Positions 41,702 through 49,405 of a DNA stretch of 64,000 nucleotides are shown one piece after another. The position numbers were made by a program, and so were the translations under genes. Below the pieces are notes generated by a model, which saw nothing but the letters and a program-made list of their open reading frames with translations, was not told where the DNA came from and did no database searches. Origin of the DNA: Mesorhizobium denitrificans (lineage in GTDB: Bacteria; Pseudomonadota; Alphaproteobacteria; Rhizobiales; Rhizobiaceae); contig NZ_QURN01000017.1 in NCBI RefSeq assembly GCF_003403035.1, positions 1 to 64,000 of the forward strand. Reading direction: 5' to 3'. Each line of letters opens with the position of its first letter. The first letter of the stretch is position 1.

Positions 41702-41877
41702 TTTTCATGAGTAGGCGGGTTTGCCCGCGCCGTGAATCGCTGTCACTCCTCGCCCTTCGGCCGCGTTGCGACCGAAGGCTCCGTCGGACATCGGCCAATA
41801 ATCGAGCCGCGATCTGCAAGCAGTCTCGCGGCTCGATTATTGGCGACGGCGCAGGCTAACCCGCCTACTCATGAAAA
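41702..41877. repeat. Nested inverted repeats, candidate origin of transfer
   Basis: Outer arms TTTTCATGAGTAGGCGGGTT (41702-41721) and its exact complement (41858-41877) enclose 136 bases; weaker complementarity extends inward to about 41733 and 41846. Inside are a 7-bp hairpin CCTTCGG/CCGAAGG (41754-41778) and an 18-bp perfect stem CCAATAATCGAGCCGCGA (41795-41812) with its complement at 41826-41843 and a 13-base loop. Such nested stems upstream of relaxosome genes are typical of oriT regions or site-specific recombination or replication sites. No nick site could be assigned. Confidence 0.6.
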
Positions 41878-41887
41878 TGGCAGGATA

Positions 41888-41909
41888 GGCTATCTGTATA
41901 CAGATAGCC
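41888..41909. promoter_or_regulatory. Perfect 22-bp palindrome
   Basis: GGCTATCTGTA followed by its exact reverse complement TACAGATAGCC, with no spacer. This is the form of a dimeric repressor operator. A GCACCC/GGGTGC hairpin follows at 41913-41927. Confidence 0.6.
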
Positions 41910-42010
41910 GTTGCACCCGGCGGGTGCTTCGTCGCTCCGCTCCCCGTAGATGTTGATTTGCTGCTTATCGAGATCATCTCGAAGGGCGCAGCCGTGCCGA
42001 AATCTGCGAT

Positions 42011-42214
42011 TGCGTGATTGTGGGAATCCGCGACTGCGCGATTAACGCATTGCGCATATGCGTCATTGCGACAATCCGCGTTTGTGTCATTCCGCCAATA
42101 TGCGTTCGCCGCATTTCGGTAAATGCCGGTTCACGCAATGCGTGATTGTGCGATCGTCGGATTGCGGCGTTGCGCGATTGCGCTGCCTGCGGAATCCGCT
42201 CTTGCGCGATGGCG
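42011..42214. repeat. Seven iteron-like repeats upstream of the parA-like gene
   Basis: Copies of TGCGYSATTGYG begin at 42011, 42035, 42059 and 42083 (24-base spacing), then 42139, 42171 and 42203 (the last three at 32-base spacing). Individual copies include TGCGTGATTGTG (twice), TGCGTCATTGCG and TGCGCGATTGCG. The words AATCCGC recur between copies. Regular spacing on one face of the helix implies cooperative protein binding: a centromere for the adjacent ParA/RHH pair, or a relaxosome-loading site. Confidence 0.7.
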
Positions 42215-42241
42215 TCAATGCTGGCATGAGTAAGGCTGAAA

Positions 42242-42257
42242 TTATACTATCGTATAA
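42242..42257 (-). promoter_or_regulatory. Copy of the 16-bp transfer motif upstream of parA-like gene
   Basis: Read on the minus strand this is TTATACGATAGTATAA; 15 of 16 positions match the copy before the relaxase. It lies 70 bases upstream of the parA-like start, in promoter position. Confidence 0.6.
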
Positions 42258-42326
42258 GTTAAAAACTGGCACCTGCGCCGTTTCATCGTCGCCACGGTCC
42301 CAAATACAAAGTGGGCTCATTGTCCG

Positions 42327-43079
42327 ATGACCATCACACCGAAGCAGCCGGCTGTCTCGCTCGCTCTCTCCACTTTCAAGGGTGGCGCAGGCAAAACGGC
42401 GTTGAGCATCAACCTAGGCGCCGAGTTTGGCAGCCAGGGTAACAAGACCCTCATCATCGATTGCGACCTGCAGCAATCCTCCTATCGTTGGTACATGACG
42501 TCAAAGGCGCGCAAGCTGATCACGGATACGGACAACCTCGAAGTTGTCTCTGTTTCCCCAGAGCAGAACCTTCAAGACTGCCTGGCGCTAGCCCCACCTG
42601 CCGATATTCACATTTACGATGTCAGTGGCTATGCGCACGACCGTGCCGTTGAAGTCTTCAAGCGCGTGCATGCGGTTGTAATCCCCGTCATCCTCGAGCC
42701 AACCAGCGCGACCCAAGCCATCAATATTTCCCGCTTGCTGAACGAGATCGCAGTCTCGCGTGGCGCGCCTGTGACGCCACATGCGGCGATTTGGAACCAT
42801 GTCGATCACATCGCCTTGAGAAGCAACCGTGCCATTCCCGAAGTGACCAAGATTCTCTCAAGCGGCAACGTTCCGCTCTTTGAAACGGTCATTCGCAAAA
42901 CCAACCATTTCAGCGACGTTGTCGCTGGCTTTGGCACGCTCTACACCAAGCTCCGCGCCATCGACGCCAATGCCAACATGGCGCCATCCGCCAAGAGGCG
43001 CGCCCGAGAGAGCGTTCTCGATGCGATCGATCAGATCAAGGGTCTGAATAACGAATTCATCTCGCTCATCGGAGCATAA
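42327..43079 (+). CDS. ParA-family ATPase, VirC1-like
   Basis: 250 residues. A deviant Walker A motif KGGAGKT (about 18-24) lies in LALSTFKGGAGKTALSINLG, then LIIDCDLQQSSYRWY and a Walker B-like IHIYDVSGYAHDRAVEVF. This size fits small ParA proteins (MinD/ParA/VirC1 type) without an N-terminal HTH. Encoded directly upstream of RHH proteins and the relaxase, it resembles VirC1 of the Agrobacterium T-DNA system, which boosts relaxosome assembly, but a partition role is also possible. The iteron array upstream is its probable DNA target region. Confidence 0.8.
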   Translation: MTITPKQPAVSLALSTFKGGAGKTALSINLGAEFGSQGNKTLIIDCDLQQSSYRWYMTSKARKLITDTDNLEVVSVSPEQNLQDCLALAPPADIHIYDVSGYAHDRAVEVFKRVHAVVIPVILEPTSATQAINISRLLNEIAVSRGAPVTPHAAIWNHVDHIALRSNRAIPEVTKILSSGNVPLFETVIRKTNHFSDVVAGFGTLYTKLRAIDANANMAPSAKRRARESVLDAIDQIKGLNNEFISLIGA

Positions 43080-43081
43080 AC

Positions 43082-43504
43082 ATGGGAAAGGTCCCCAAAG
43101 AGCGCATCGAGGTCGGCACCAGCATCGTTCAGATCGCCAGGATAAAACCTCCGGCAGAGCCAGACGATCCAGCGGTCGCATTCATGCCGACACCGGTGTC
43201 ACTTGCCCAACTGACCTCGGCCTCGCCTGCAAATTCCGGCACGATGAAGACCAGGCATCCCGCCGATGGGGAGCCTGAACAACAACCGCCGCTACCGGTT
43301 GCGCGCTCTCGACCGAAGCCTTCAACGCCCGCTGCGCCGGTTGCACGAAACAAATCAAAATCCCCCGACTATGCGCGCGTCAACTTGCAGCTCCATAACG
43401 ATGTGGTAACGCGCCTCTTCATCATTGGGCGATCGCGTGGCAAGCGGTACACGACGCTGATCGAGGAATACATCCTCGCCGGCCTTGAGCGCGACAAGGG
43501 ATGA
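43082..43504 (+). CDS. VirC2-like / RHH DNA-binding protein
   Basis: 140 residues: a polar, Pro-rich N-terminal two thirds (PEQQPPLPVARSRPKPSTPA) and a C-terminal ribbon-helix-helix-like domain (YARVNLQLHNDVVTRLFIIG then RSRGKRYTTLIEEYILAGLE). The gene begins 2 bases after the parA-like stop. A ParA plus RHH pair is the composition of both VirC1-VirC2 and type Ib partition systems. Confidence 0.7.
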   Translation: MGKVPKERIEVGTSIVQIARIKPPAEPDDPAVAFMPTPVSLAQLTSASPANSGTMKTRHPADGEPEQQPPLPVARSRPKPSTPAAPVARNKSKSPDYARVNLQLHNDVVTRLFIIGRSRGKRYTTLIEEYILAGLERDKG

Positions 43505-43505
43505 C

Positions 43506-43901
43506 ATGGCCAGCGTTCCGGTCATGTTTCGGCTGCCTGCCCAACTGTCGGATCAATTGGCAGCGCTTGCTCAGCGCGTCGAAAGCAGCCCTGGTCTGAT
43601 CGCGCGCCTTATCGTCACGCGCGATCTCACCGAAACAGCCGCCATGCTCGAAACCCATGATGAGAAGCTTGAGCACATCTTCCTGATAATCAAGGATATC
43701 GCGCAGGTCCACCGGGATCTTATGCGCGATGAGGTCGTCTCGACCGGCCAGGACACGATCCGGGTGCTGGAAAAACTCGATGAGATTGCGCGCGCAATCG
43801 ACTCTATCCGCGACGCCGCTTTTGTGCGATCTTATACGATAGTAAAAGAATTGATCGCCGCGCACGATGAGAAAGCCACGCAGGAATCCCTCCCGCTTTA
43901 A
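43506..43901 (+). CDS. Relaxosome accessory protein, RHH plus coiled coil
   Basis: 131 residues from the ATG at 43506. An RHH-like start (VPVMFRLPAQLSDQLAALAQ then RVESSPGLIARLIVTRDLTE) and a long amphipathic helix (about 55-125). Position directly before and overlapping the relaxase gene by 35 bases is that of MobC/VirD1-type proteins that open DNA at the nick site. A copy of the 16-bp transfer motif lies in its last codons. Confidence 0.65.
   Translation: MASVPVMFRLPAQLSDQLAALAQRVESSPGLIARLIVTRDLTETAAMLETHDEKLEHIFLIIKDIAQVHRDLMRDEVVSTGQDTIRVLEKLDEIARAIDSIRDAAFVRSYTIVKELIAAHDEKATQESLPL
43831..43848 (+). promoter_or_regulatory. 16-bp transfer motif just upstream of the relaxase start
   Basis: CTTATACGATAGTAAAAG, 19-36 bases before the relaxase ATG, inside the 3' end of the accessory gene. 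It fits TTAYAC-GATR-GKADAA, also found at 42242 and 60933-60971. Confidence 0.6.
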
Positions 43902-45900
43902 GCGTCGCCTGCCGTTCTACCACGAACTGATCGAGGATGATCGCCGTGGCGGCGGAGCAGGGGGTGGCAGTGTTGGCGGTGGACGGACCCCTCATTCTCG
44001 TCGCCCCTATAGCTCGACCAGATCACGACCTGGCCTCCATGCTGCCAGCACCGCACTGAGCCGAGCCACCGGCCACAATGCCGTCGTCGTCAAAGTGCTG
44101 TCCTATGGCGCCGGCGCAGGTTCCGCGCGCAATATTCTCGAATACCAGTCTAAGGAAGAGCGGGCGATCGACCAGGACGGCCGTGAGGTCGTCAGCATCA
44201 AGGATGCGCTCGCACAATGGGAACGAGATTTCACGACGCGCGAGGGTTCGAAGGACATTCTCTTCCTCACCTATGAACTACCGATCACTGACCGCGAAAC
44301 CATTGTCAGGGCGCTCGACGATCTGGCACACGACGGTATCTTCCGGGACGGCGACACTCAACGCACCTACGCCTACAGCATTGGCCCAGGCGTGAAAGAT
44401 CAGATGCGACTCAAGCTTGCCGTTGTCCTGGCTCATGAAAAATCGGACCGGGCTGACCGCACGACCGACCGACACATTCCGGCGTCGATCGAAACGGTTC
44501 GGGCAATCGATCATCGTATCGACACCCGCCTCGCGGAGCAGGGGATCGCACCAATATCCCGCTATCCCGCCAAATTTGCATCCGGCCCCAAAGGGCTCAA
44601 CGCCACCCTTCACGCCATGCAGCGCCAGGACAATGCAGTCACGCTGTCGACTCGCGCACATCTGGTCGAACGCGGCAATAAAACCCCGATCTACAAACGC
44701 ACAGGCGAACGCCGCTCAATCACGACAGCCGATCATAAGGAACTTACGCGAGAGGGCCGCACGGTCGGCGCCCTTCTGCAAAGCAGACAACCCCGCGACT
44801 TCATGCATCTGCTTCTTTCCGGTCCTGCAAATGTCGATCGCGCCAAGTTCATCGATGCGGCAGGTGACTTCCTCGGGACGCAATTTCATGGGCATCGATA
44901 CGCCTATGCAGTCCACAATCGTCACGAGGTGACCAAACACCCGCATGTCCATGCCATCGTCAGCCTAAAAGGCCCCGGCAGGACCCGCCTCAATCCCAAC
45001 ATTCGCGATTTCACGGAATGGCGCGAGCGATTCGCCGACAAGGCGCGCGACCGCGGTCTGGCCATCGATCACCAGAAGCGCCTGGATCGGGCCGGTCCGC
45101 CTCCCGTCAAACGCTGGGAATGGGAGATGTTCCGCCGCATGGGCGCCTATACCCCGCCCAACGTCATGACCAAGGTCATGAAAAAGATCCGCGATACGCC
45201 GACTGCGCCAACAATACAGGCCGGCGTCGACCGCTTCAACACATCGAAGAACGCGCTCGGCCGTGTCATCGACATGCTGGACACTATCGGCAACGACCGG
45301 TCGCAGCCGAGCACGGCGCGCGAGCTCTCCAGGGATTTGACGATCGGGTTGCGGCGCGAATATCGCCGCCTCGAAGATGCCGTCTCGCACGGCGAACTGC
45401 CTTTGCACGAGAAAGGAGAAATCCATATGCTGCGCAACACACCCATCACCTCCAACCAGGCAAAAACCGCGATGGACGCGATCGCAACCTCGGCGGCCGC
45501 CGTCGCAAAAGCGATCACCAACCCCACGGAACGCGCGATTTTCGAATCCGCGACCAAGGTCATCGACAAGATCGTCAAGCTTCAGCTCGACTCTCGTGTT
45601 GCCAAGGGGAAAGAGCGGATCGACGACAGGGCCTCAAATGCAACGTCGACCAAATCGGCCGCCGGGCGCGACGCCGTACTCGAGAAGGGTGAAATCGACC
45701 GCACGTCGATCAATCGCAGCGTAGACGTTTCGCGTATCGCCCAGGCCAATCAGGGCAGGACGGTTGTCGACGATCGTCACGAGCGGGGTCGTGACCCAGC
45801 GAAAGAACGGGAAGAGGAAAAGCAGCCGGAGCGGCAGATTCCGTCCCGCGTGGTTTTGACCCCTCCGAAAGATCGCGATCGCGGCGATCGTAGCCGTTAG
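43867..45900 (+). CDS. Relaxase (MOBP-like, VirD2-type)
   Basis: 677 residues. After a basic, Gly-rich N-terminus (about 1-60) comes VVVKVLSYGAGAGSARNILE (about 72-91). The metal-binding motif III is HNRHEVTKHPHVHAIVSLKG (about 346-365), with the H-x-H of HUH relaxases. This family cleaves oriT, stays bound to the DNA 5' end and pilots it through the T4SS. I could not fix the catalytic Tyr. Rhizobial plasmids carry divergent relaxases of this kind (MOBP/MOBZ-like). The last 150 residues are polar and end RVVLTPPKDRDRGDRSR, a probable VirD4-recognised secretion signal shared with the Fic protein. Confidence 0.82.
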   Translation: MRKPRRNPSRFKRRLPFYHELIEDDRRGGGAGGGSVGGGRTPHSRRPYSSTRSRPGLHAASTALSRATGHNAVVVKVLSYGAGAGSARNILEYQSKEERAIDQDGREVVSIKDALAQWERDFTTREGSKDILFLTYELPITDRETIVRALDDLAHDGIFRDGDTQRTYAYSIGPGVKDQMRLKLAVVLAHEKSDRADRTTDRHIPASIETVRAIDHRIDTRLAEQGIAPISRYPAKFASGPKGLNATLHAMQRQDNAVTLSTRAHLVERGNKTPIYKRTGERRSITTADHKELTREGRTVGALLQSRQPRDFMHLLLSGPANVDRAKFIDAAGDFLGTQFHGHRYAYAVHNRHEVTKHPHVHAIVSLKGPGRTRLNPNIRDFTEWRERFADKARDRGLAIDHQKRLDRAGPPPVKRWEWEMFRRMGAYTPPNVMTKVMKKIRDTPTAPTIQAGVDRFNTSKNALGRVIDMLDTIGNDRSQPSTARELSRDLTIGLRREYRRLEDAVSHGELPLHEKGEIHMLRNTPITSNQAKTAMDAIATSAAAVAKAITNPTERAIFESATKVIDKIVKLQLDSRVAKGKERIDDRASNATSTKSAAGRDAVLEKGEIDRTSINRSVDVSRIAQANQGRTVVDDRHERGRDPAKEREEEKQPERQIPSRVVLTPPKDRDRGDRSR

Positions 45901-46191
45901 AGCAGGGACTTGAACTTTCGCATCCTTCGCTGGCGGATCCACACATGTCAGGATGCTCTAAACAGACGTTGACTCCAAGGGCGACCTCTTGACGCGAGAG
46001 AAGCCGTGTAACTCAATGTACTTAGAGTGCGCTTGGTTGATGCAACCCCCCGCATCGCGGACCTTACCAAGACAGGTCTATGTGCTCGGAATCGAGCAGA
46101 AGATGTAATACCCTCTGTCACTGGTCCATCGTTTCCTGTTTCCTTTCCTGCTGCGTGTGATCTATGTCACCTGCAGCAGCGGGGAAATAGC

Positions 46192-46626
46192 ATGCACAAC
46201 GGGGATGGTGGAGCGCGCGGCCAGAAGCCGTTGTCGCTCGCAGAGGTTTATGCAGTGGCATTGAGGAGGGCGGTCACCATACCTGCAAACATCTCGCCTG
46301 CCCGTGAAAAATTGGACGTTGCTGTATCTGACACGCCGGAAATGCGGGCGCTTCCTTCTACGGGTTGGAAACAGCTTTTCCTGCCCTATAGCGGGTCATT
46401 GACGATCGATGACATGCGAGAGGTATTCTCTATTGCCTTCACCGCTGCCGGCAGTCCGAAAGGGGCCGCCATGTATCGCGGGGCCGAGACCAAAAGCGGC
46501 TGGACCGTCTATTTCTCACCCACTGCCGAGAAGATCTTTGGCTCGGTCATGGTGCTCAAAGGCGCTGTTGATTGTGATCAGCCTATTGCAGGTGATGCAG
46601 CGCTGCTTTGTGGCAACGAAGAATGA
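46192..46626 (+). CDS. Hypothetical protein
   Basis: 144 residues from ATG at 46192 after GGGGAAA. A small alpha-beta protein with LTIDDMREVFSIAFTAAGSP, AAMYRGAETKSGWTVYFSPT and a C-terminal GDAALLCGNEE. No family recognised. The 291 bases between the relaxase and this gene show nothing clear. Confidence 0.5.
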   Translation: MHNGDGGARGQKPLSLAEVYAVALRRAVTIPANISPAREKLDVAVSDTPEMRALPSTGWKQLFLPYSGSLTIDDMREVFSIAFTAAGSPKGAAMYRGAETKSGWTVYFSPTAEKIFGSVMVLKGAVDCDQPIAGDAALLCGNEE

Positions 46627-47177
46627 ATGAATGGTGCCGGCGGTTGGTAGGAAACCCGGAAGATGCGCCACACATGAGAATGCCTTTTGGGGGTTAGTTA
46701 CCTGCCCGAGGCATCGGCGATCCTGAGCGCTCGAAGAGAACGGTTTTCACGTTCTCGGGCAAGCGTCGAAGATGTGAACGGATAGGTCGGCGCGTTTGGG
46801 CGGGTGGCTAATATATCCGGCGCTGATACGGCAGTTGCTGCCAACAGGTATAATCGGCGATTGCGCGTTTATATACGAGGCGGCTTTTTGGGGCTGATGC
46901 TTCGCCTATCGACTGAATTGCCGCAGCATCGCCCCCGCCTCAAGCTATTGGGCGATGATACATCGTCGCAGCCCGTCGCGTTATCGAAGCCCACGCGGCG
47001 GGCTTTTTGTGGATGCGAGTCAGAGAATCTATCTTATGGAACTAACGCATTGATATTGCTAACTTTTATTGCACTTTCTAACCTAGACGGTGCGATCAAA
47101 ACAAGCGCGGCGTGCATTGTTCATCGAGAAGGCAACGAACCGCGTCATCGCCTCTTGATATCCCCGGATGTCTGACT
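46627..47177. other. Gene-free stretch with hairpins and a terminator
   Basis: A GAGAACG/CGTTCTC hairpin near 46735-46755 is embraced by GCCCGAG/CTCGGGC. A consensus TATAAT is at 46849-46854 and a terminator AGCCCGTCGCG (46970-46980) with CGCGGCGGGCT (46994-47004) plus TTTTT follows about 150 bases later. A frame of 123 codons spanning this stretch was rejected because it runs through the terminator. A small RNA between the two signals is possible. Confidence 0.4.
46970..47008 (+). terminator. Terminator hairpin without an obvious gene
   Basis: AGCCCGTCGCG and CGCGGCGGGCT pair over 11 bp with one G-T, followed by five T. See the surrounding region for a possible small RNA. Confidence 0.65.
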
Positions 47178-47438
47178 TCACTGATCGCGCCTCTCCACCC
47201 GCCATCCACCGTCCTTGCGCTGGATCAGTCGCCAGTCGTGGGCTACGACCTGCGTGCCCTTCGCGGTGCGATACGCTGGAATGTGAAGATCCAATTGCTC
47301 GCCGTCGCGTTGCCATCGCGCGATGATGGCAATACCGTCGCCGAACTCGACCAGGCACTCCGGACCGCTGCTTCCATCAACTTCGACGGTTACACGACCG
47401 CGCGGAAAGGCATGGCTATGAGGAAAGACGAAACGCAT
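47178..47438 (-). CDS. Hypothetical protein downstream of SRAP remnant
   Basis: 86 residues from the ATG at 47438, which overlaps the SRAP stop (TAATG). It contains RGRVTVEVDGSSGPECLVEF, then GDGIAIIARWQRDGEQLDLH and a terminal WRLIQRKDGGWRVERRD. It reads as one complete beta-rich small protein. Being coupled to the SRAP remnant suggests that both were captured together, probably from a chromosome. Confidence 0.55.
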   Translation of the reverse strand: MRFVFPHSHAFPRGRVTVEVDGSSGPECLVEFGDGIAIIARWQRDGEQLDLHIPAYRTAKGTQVVAHDWRLIQRKDGGWRVERRDQ

Positions 47439-47740
47439 TATCCGACCTGTTCGACCGAAAGCGATCCGGCCGGCAATGGGAGGATCAGCGATTGCGCCGG
47501 CACCGAAGGATCGAGCCAGTCGACCCACGCGTCGCGCTCCAGAATGTCGATCTGACGATCGTGGTAGGACGCGATGTCCGGACCGGGTGCTATTGTCAGC
47601 ATGGTGGTAAGGCCTCGCCGGCCTCATTCGTGTCCCGCCAGATGCCGGCGATCGCGAAGATCGGCTCGCCAGCCTTAACGAACAGCCATTTGTCTTTCTG
47701 TTTCTTCGCCTTCTCGGACGGACCCGTGAACTCAGTTATG
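47438..47740 (-). pseudogene. SRAP (YedK/HMCES-like) pseudogene, 5'-truncated and frameshifted
   Basis: Minus-strand reading gives KWLFVKAGEPIFAIAGIWRD, then in the next frame MLTIAPGPDIASYHDRQIDI, LERDAWVDWLDPSVPAQSLI and a PLPAGSLSVEQVG end. These are the C-terminal half of SOS-response-associated peptidase (SRAP) proteins, which crosslink to abasic sites in single-stranded DNA. The active-site Cys2 and N-terminal half are missing, and one base is lost near 47606-47610 (GCCTTACCACC for GCCTTCACCACC). It is a remnant. Confidence 0.75.
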
Positions 47741-47993
47741 TGGAAATACAACCTTTTTTCTTGGACGCTTACCGCGGGGCCCGCCATGCGAAGCCATCAA
47801 TTAGCGTAGCTTGGCGAGCCTCGGTGGGGAACCATGTTAATTCTAGCAGCCCAAAATTTGGCATAGCCTACGCTGGGTAGCCTCTATCAATTCCAATTTG
47901 AAGCCCCGAGAGCTGCCATTCGCACTCCCAAATGCGCGCATCTTGAAATCGCCGCAGTATCATATATATTCATGTTTGGATTTAAACTTCGGA

Positions 47994-48359
47994 ATGGATA
48001 TGAACTCAACATTGACGCAGGAGCAGCACCGGGCGGCGGAGCGGATGGCAGCGGCGCTGCAGCCTGTGCAGGATCAATTGAGCTTAGCCCACTTGGTGAG
48101 TTTGCTCACCGTGGCGACCCATCCCGGTCTGTCAGTTAATGAGCTAGCCGAGCGGGTAGGCGCGCCGCAAGCTACTGCAAGCCGGTATGTCTCTGTCCTG
48201 CTGGGACGTTACCAAGGCCAAGGAACCCCACCTCCAAAGCCACTCATAGCGCAGGAGATCAGTCCAGACGATCCGCGAAAGCGGGCGTTGTTCCTTAGTC
48301 AGGATGGGCAAGAACTCGTGTCGCAAGTGGTTGGAGCAAGACTCGGAGCGATGAAGTGA
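47994..48359 (+). CDS. MarR-like winged-helix regulator
   Basis: About 121 residues from ATG at 47994 (or 48000). The HTH is LSVNELAERVGAPQATASRY (about 58-77), preceded by a dimerisation-type helix (EQHRAAERMAAALQPVQDQL) and followed by a wing and ISPDDPRKRALFLSQDGQEL, in the MarR order (the D-x-R element of the wing). The gene overlaps the kinase gene by 4 bases, so it is probably the regulator of this three-gene operon. Confidence 0.68.
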   Translation: MDMNSTLTQEQHRAAERMAAALQPVQDQLSLAHLVSLLTVATHPGLSVNELAERVGAPQATASRYVSVLLGRYQGQGTPPPKPLIAQEISPDDPRKRALFLSQDGQELVSQVVGARLGAMK

Positions 48360-49405
48360 GCGCTGCTGCCAAACTATTGAACCTCGAAGTTGATGGTGGG
48401 TGGAAGGTAGAGAAACAACTGGAGCGTTCGCCAAACGGCACCGGGGGGATGTTCTCTCATAGTTACTTGGCTAAAAAAGAAGGGCGTATCGCGTTCTTGA
48501 AGGCCTTCGACTTCTCCGACGCTTTTGAACCAGGCGCAGACACCTTGAAAACACTAGGCGTTCTGACGGCATCGTTCGAGCATGAGCGTGACATCCTTGA
48601 GCATTGTCGAGGACGTCGAATGTCTCATGTGAGCCTCGCTATCGGTCATGGATATGTGGACGTTCCTGGCATGAGCGCAATGGAAGGGCGGGTCTACTAT
48701 CTACTTTTCGAGAAGGCTGACGGCGATGTCCGCGTCCAAATGGATGAAGCCGACGCTTCGGATGCCGTCTGGTGCATGAGGGCACTGCGCGACGCATGCT
48801 TGGGTTTGGCGCAGGTTCATCGTGAAATCATCGCCCATCAGGACCTGAAGCCGTCAAACGTCCTTTGCTATCAGAACGGGGGCTTCAAGCTAGCAGATTT
48901 CGGTCGCTCATCACGTCGCGGCAGCTCTGTGTGGCATGACGATGTGCCGTTTCCCGGGGACCGCACCTATGCGCCTCCCGAGTTGCTCTACGGCTTTGTC
49001 CACACCGATTTCATTCCGAGGCGGATGGGATGCGACCTCTACATGCTGGGCAATTTGGCTGCTTTCCTGTTCACGGGAACAAACATGACCGGCTCCTTGC
49101 TCGCTCGGCTTGACCAACAACATCACTGGACGCGGTGGCGTGCAGACTATTCCTCAGTCCTTCCATATCTGCAGGAAGCATTTTCGCGCGCTCTTGAGGA
49201 GCTTCAGACGAGGCTGCCGCTGGAGGTACGGACGGAAATACTGAGCATTGTTAAGGAACTGTGCAATCCCGACCTAGAGCTGCGGGGTGACCCAAAGGCA
49301 ACAGGCCGGCCCAACCAGTTTTCGCTGGAACGCTACGTCTCTAGACTCACACATGCGGTGAAGGTCTTGGAGATAAAGACCCGTATAGCGCGGCGGACTG
49401 CATGA
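48356..49405 (+). CDS. Eukaryotic-type Ser/Thr protein kinase
   Basis: 349 residues from a GTG overlapping the previous stop. Kinase motifs in order: Gly-rich GTGGMFSHSYLAKK (about 28-41), the ATP-binding Lys in IAFLKAFDF (about 45-53), catalytic loop AHQDLKPSNVLCYQ (about 159-172; D and N present), metal-binding DFG in LADFGRSSRRG (about 180-190) and the APPE segment DRTYAPPELLYG. All key residues are intact. No transmembrane segment or sensor domain is seen. It overlaps the TPR gene by 4 bases. Confidence 0.82.
   Translation: MSAAAKLLNLEVDGGWKVEKQLERSPNGTGGMFSHSYLAKKEGRIAFLKAFDFSDAFEPGADTLKTLGVLTASFEHERDILEHCRGRRMSHVSLAIGHGYVDVPGMSAMEGRVYYLLFEKADGDVRVQMDEADASDAVWCMRALRDACLGLAQVHREIIAHQDLKPSNVLCYQNGGFKLADFGRSSRRGSSVWHDDVPFPGDRTYAPPELLYGFVHTDFIPRRMGCDLYMLGNLAAFLFTGTNMTGSLLARLDQQHHWTRWRADYSSVLPYLQEAFSRALEELQTRLPLEVRTEILSIVKELCNPDLELRGDPKATGRPNQFSLERYVSRLTHAVKVLEIKTRIARRTA

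Noticed and set aside
42005-42220. CRISPR-like regular repeats
   Set aside because: The 12-base units are degenerate, spacing changes from 24 to 32 bases and there are no unique spacers or cas genes; iterons are the better reading.
46804-47175. 123-codon plus-strand frame
   Set aside because: It runs through a strong terminator hairpin, lacks a ribosome site and has no protein-like pattern.
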